Assembly (NCBI RefSeq): GCF_001513975.1 | Contig: NZ_KQ947988.1 | Coordinates: forward strand, 1 to 64,000 | Length of the DNA stretch: 64,000 nucleotides | Direction of reading: 5' to 3' | Source of the DNA: Streptomyces curacoi | GTDB lineage: Bacteria; Actinomycetota; Actinomycetes; Streptomycetales; Streptomycetaceae | Shown: piece after piece, positions 61,840-64,000 of the stretch | How the letters are laid out: the number at the start of each line of letters is the position of its first letter | How positions within the stretch are numbered: the stretch's first letter is position 1 | Made by a program: the position numbers and the translations under genes | The notes under the pieces: generated by a model | What the model was told of the DNA's origin: nothing | Seen by the model: only the letters and a program-made list of their open reading frames with translations | Databases searched by the model: none

Positions 61840-61919
61840 ATTCTCCGGCTAAAGCCGATGCCATATTCCGGGGAGGAACGTATCGTTCACCTCAAATGCC
61901 TGACGAAAGGAGCCGCCGT

Positions 61920-62672
61920 ATGGGGGCCGTGGAAACTGTGATCGACGAGGAGCACCGCGCAGCCTTCCAGGCCGACGGATTCGCATCGCTGCCGCGGCTC
62001 GTGGACGACACGGAGCTGGAGTGGCTGCGTGGTGTCTACGATCGCCTGTTCTCCGAGCACGCCGACTTCACTACGGGCGACTACTTCGACATCGCCGGCC
62101 GCCAGGATTCCGACAAGCCGGCCCGGTTGCCGCAGATCGTGCGCCCGGAGAAATTCGTCCCCGAGCTGGTCGAGAGCGCGCATTTCCAGCGGTGCCGGGC
62201 GATCGCCGCGCAGCTGCTGGACATCCCGGAGGACGAGCTCGACTTCTATGGGCACGCCATTCTGAAGCCGCCGAACTACGGCGCAGCAACGCCCTGGCAC
62301 CAGGACGAGGGCTACATGGACCCGCGCTGGCGCCGGCGCGGGCTCAGCATATGGACCCCGCTGGACGAGGCCACCGTGGACAGCGGCTGCCTGCACTATG
62401 TGCCCGGCGCGCACCTGGGTCCCGTGCTGCCGCACCGGCACATCGACGACGACGACCGTATCCGGGGGCTGGTGACCGACGCGGTGGACCCGGCCGCCGG
62501 GGTGCCCGTCCCCCTCGCCTCGGGTGAGGCCGTGGTGCACGCCCTGCGCGCTCCGCACTACGCGGGCCCCAATCTCACCGACCAGACGCGCCGGGCCTAT
62601 GTGCTGGTCTTCATGGGGGCGGCCGAAGAGGTCGCCGACCCCGAGCCGCGCCCCTGGCTGGACAAGCGCTGA
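61920..62672 (+). CDS. PhyH-type Fe(II)/2-oxoglutarate oxygenase, orthoester-forming class candidate
   Basis: A 250-residue oxygenase; the length equals that of the orthosomycin oxygenases AviO1/EvdO1/HygX as I recall them. Metal site WHQDEGYMD (His, Asp), distal His in ALRAPHYAGPN, 2-oxoglutarate Arg in DQTRRAYVLVF, and SGCLHYVPGAHL as in PhyH proteins. It probably closes an orthoester (spiro) linkage between sugars. ATG at 61920 is favoured by AAAGGAG 8 nt upstream; an ATG eight codons earlier has no ribosome site. Confidence 0.82.
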   Translation: MGAVETVIDEEHRAAFQADGFASLPRLVDDTELEWLRGVYDRLFSEHADFTTGDYFDIAGRQDSDKPARLPQIVRPEKFVPELVESAHFQRCRAIAAQLLDIPEDELDFYGHAILKPPNYGAATPWHQDEGYMDPRWRRRGLSIWTPLDEATVDSGCLHYVPGAHLGPVLPHRHIDDDDRIRGLVTDAVDPAAGVPVPLASGEAVVHALRAPHYAGPNLTDQTRRAYVLVFMGAAEEVADPEPRPWLDKR

Positions 62673-62678
62673 CGACGT

Positions 62679-62716
62679 GCCGAGGCCCGGGCGGTATACC
62701 CGCTCCGGACCTCGGC
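62679..62716. terminator. Terminator hairpin between converging genes
   Basis: GCCGAGGCCCGG-GCGG pairs with CCGCTCCGGACCTCGGC (one mismatch, one bulge) around TATA, between the oxygenase stop and the GT4 stop. Confidence 0.65.
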
Positions 62717-62719
62717 TCC

Positions 62720-63748
62720 TCACTTCCAGGTCACTCCGGACAGCAGCCTGCGGTACTGCTCCACATACCGCTCGGCGATCGTCACATGGCCCCACAGCCG
62801 GACCGCCGCACGCCGGACCTCGTCGGATGCCGGCAGCCCTTCCAGGGTCCGGCGTGCTTCGTCGGGCGCGAAGTCGGTGCCGTATCCCACGACTTTGCCG
62901 ACCGAGGGCACGATCTCGGCCAGACAGCCGTTGCCCGTGCCCACGAGGGGAGTGCCGCTCACGGCGGCCTCGGAGACCACCGTCGCACCCGGCTCGCACC
63001 AGATGCCGCCCCACGGCCCGGTGACCGCCTGGGACATGGCCAGCACCGCGTGTGCGGAGGCGAGCAGGTCGAGCCGCCGCTCGCCGCCCACCTCACCGAT
63101 CGGCTCGACGGTCGAGCCGTACCGGCGAGTGATCTCGTCGAAGTAGTCCGGCTCCCAGGCGGGCCCGGCCAGCACCAGGCGCCGACCGCAGGCGTGCGCG
63201 AACGCCGCCGCCTCCAGCGCCCCCTTGTGCGGCGAGACCCGCCCCATGAAGAGCAGGAAATCCTCCTTGGCCACCTCGTCCGCGGCGGACCGGTAGCGCG
63301 CCGGGTCGACCGGAATCGGGATCACGGGCGCGTCGTCGCCGCCCCCGCAGTGGGCGCGCTGCGCCCGGGAACTGTAGGTACAGCCGACGGGGTTGACCGG
63401 CCGGGTGGTGAAGTGGTGCGAGCTGATGAAGGCGGTGCCCGGTGGCAGCCCGGCCGGGCCGATGACACCGCCGCTGTGGTCGTGGACCACGTCGACACCC
63501 GCGGTCCGCAGCCACTGCTGGATCTCCTCCGGCTCGCCCACCGGCACGACGGTCAGCCCCGGGCGTCCGGCCGGGCTGCCCGGGGCACCCAGCAGGAAGA
63601 CCTCGTGGCCGAGTTCCAGCAGCCCGTCCATCAGGTTGGCGACGACCCACTGGATGCCGCCGTATCCCTGTGGGGGTACGGAGATCCAGGCATCGCCGCC
63701 CGGGACCCGCAGCGGGATGTTGACCAGCGCGACCTTCAACGGCCTCAT
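62720..63748 (-). CDS. aviGT4: GT4 family glycosyltransferase, AviGT4-like
   Basis: A 342-residue GT-B glycosyltransferase. N-terminal MRPLKVALVNIPLRVPG, acceptor-side VPPQGYGGIQWVV, DVVHDHSGG; C-terminal donor domain with FMGRVSPHKG and the retaining-GT4 E-x7-E segment around EPGATVVSEAAVSG. From memory it is close to identical to avilamycin AviGT4 over its whole length, including MRPLKVALVNIPLRVPG and SHHFTTRPVNPVG; AviGT4 is reported to attach the eurekanate-bearing end. ATGA overlap with the upstream gene. This is the strongest single marker that the cluster is avilamycin-type. Confidence 0.9.
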   Translation of the reverse strand: MRPLKVALVNIPLRVPGGDAWISVPPQGYGGIQWVVANLMDGLLELGHEVFLLGAPGSPAGRPGLTVVPVGEPEEIQQWLRTAGVDVVHDHSGGVIGPAGLPPGTAFISSHHFTTRPVNPVGCTYSSRAQRAHCGGGDDAPVIPIPVDPARYRSAADEVAKEDFLLFMGRVSPHKGALEAAAFAHACGRRLVLAGPAWEPDYFDEITRRYGSTVEPIGEVGGERRLDLLASAHAVLAMSQAVTGPWGGIWCEPGATVVSEAAVSGTPLVGTGNGCLAEIVPSVGKVVGYGTDFAPDEARRTLEGLPASDEVRRAAVRLWGHVTIAERYVEQYRRLLSGVTWK

Positions 63749-64000
63749 CGGGACGCCCCCTTCGCCGCGCCGCGCCCGCCGCGAGCGCGCAGCGCGCGGT
63801 GATCCCGGCGGCGGGACCGCATGGTCGGCACCCGGTCGGCGAGCCAGCGCAGCGCCTCGATGGTCTCCCGCGCTCCGGTCGCGGCCGGGACACGGCCGAC
63901 GACGCTGCGGCCCATGAGGTCCGCCACGAGCCAGCGCCCGGCGAGCCGGGCGGCCTTCGCCGGGTGCCAGTCGACGTCGGTGAAGAGGTAGTAGTAGCGG
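63745..64000 (-). CDS. C-terminal part of a further glycosyltransferase (cut by window)
   Basis: Only the last 85 codons are inside the window, reading from RYYYLFTDVDWHPAKAARLA through DLMGRSVVGRVP to a basic tail ending RGAAKGASR. The YYYL-x-D-x-W and the position next to the GT4 gene suggest a family 2 glycosyltransferase, but no catalytic motif is visible. Its stop overlaps the GT4 start (ATGA), so they are coupled. Confidence 0.45.
   Translation of the reverse strand, partial: RYYYLFTDVDWHPAKAARLAGRWLVADLMGRSVVGRVPAATGARETIEALRWLADRVPTMRSRRRDHRALRARGGRGAAKGASR

Overview
The window is high-GC DNA with codon use, GTG/TTG starts and gene families typical of Streptomyces: mycothiol biosynthesis, BldK-type oligopeptide importers, a SpoIIE/HATPase regulator and an antibiotic cluster at the right edge. 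No rRNA or tRNA gene, CRISPR array, insertion sequence or integrase was seen. From memory of Streptomyces coelicolor, the stretch from mshB to the Sdh1-type succinate dehydrogenase matches the conserved chromosomal core around bldK. That synteny is recollection and was not computed.

Left part (1-34 kb). A large collagen-like, peptidoglycan-binding membrane protein, a small membrane protein, mshB and another small membrane protein lie on the minus strand, followed by an S9 prolyl-oligopeptidase on the plus strand. Three complete five-gene oligopeptide ABC importers then occupy most of 6.5-29.1 kb: an Opp operon on the minus strand (6.5-12.8 kb), a bldK-like operon on the plus strand (13.3-19.4 kb), and a second bldK-like operon on the minus strand (22.9-29.1 kb) that is the syntenic candidate for bldKABCDE itself. 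The last two have the same gene order and face each other around a small island holding a metallophosphoesterase, an amidohydrolase, a frameshifted methyltransferase and a 101-residue protein. typA/bipA and an orphan fourth solute-binding lipoprotein with a Lys/Gly/Glu insert follow. Together they form a peptide uptake and signalling hub.

Middle part (34.6-51.8 kb). This holds an Sdh1-type succinate dehydrogenase (membrane anchor, sdhA, sdhB), an aminoglycoside-phosphotransferase-fold kinase, a coiled-coil membrane protein, a PAS-PAS-GAF-PP2C-HATPase regulator, a second small HATPase, a Nudix hydrolase, a SPOR-like protein, a HutC-type GntR regulator, a secreted subtilisin, and a divergent SDR/LysR pair.

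Right part (51.8-64 kb). This is one end of an orthosomycin (avilamycin-type) antibiotic cluster. It contains deoxysugar genes (4-ketoreductase, 3-ketoreductase, 2,3-dehydratase, GDP-mannose-4,6-dehydratase-like), an O-methyltransferase and flavin halogenase suited to making dichloroisoeverninic acid, two PhyH-type Fe(II)/2-oxoglutarate oxygenases, an epimerase, a HAD protein, a GT4 glycosyltransferase that closely resembles AviGT4, and the end of another putative glycosyltransferase. The polyketide synthase and the rest of the cluster must lie beyond the right edge.

Two patterns stand out. (1) Downstream of three unrelated genes (oppC, the amidohydrolase and the SpoIIE-type regulator) the intergenic DNA consists largely of decayed tandem copies of that gene's own 3' end. 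(2) The three promoter regions of the orthosomycin segment that lie inside the window each carry a near-identical palindrome, TAGTGAATTCACTA, a candidate operator for a cluster-specific regulator.
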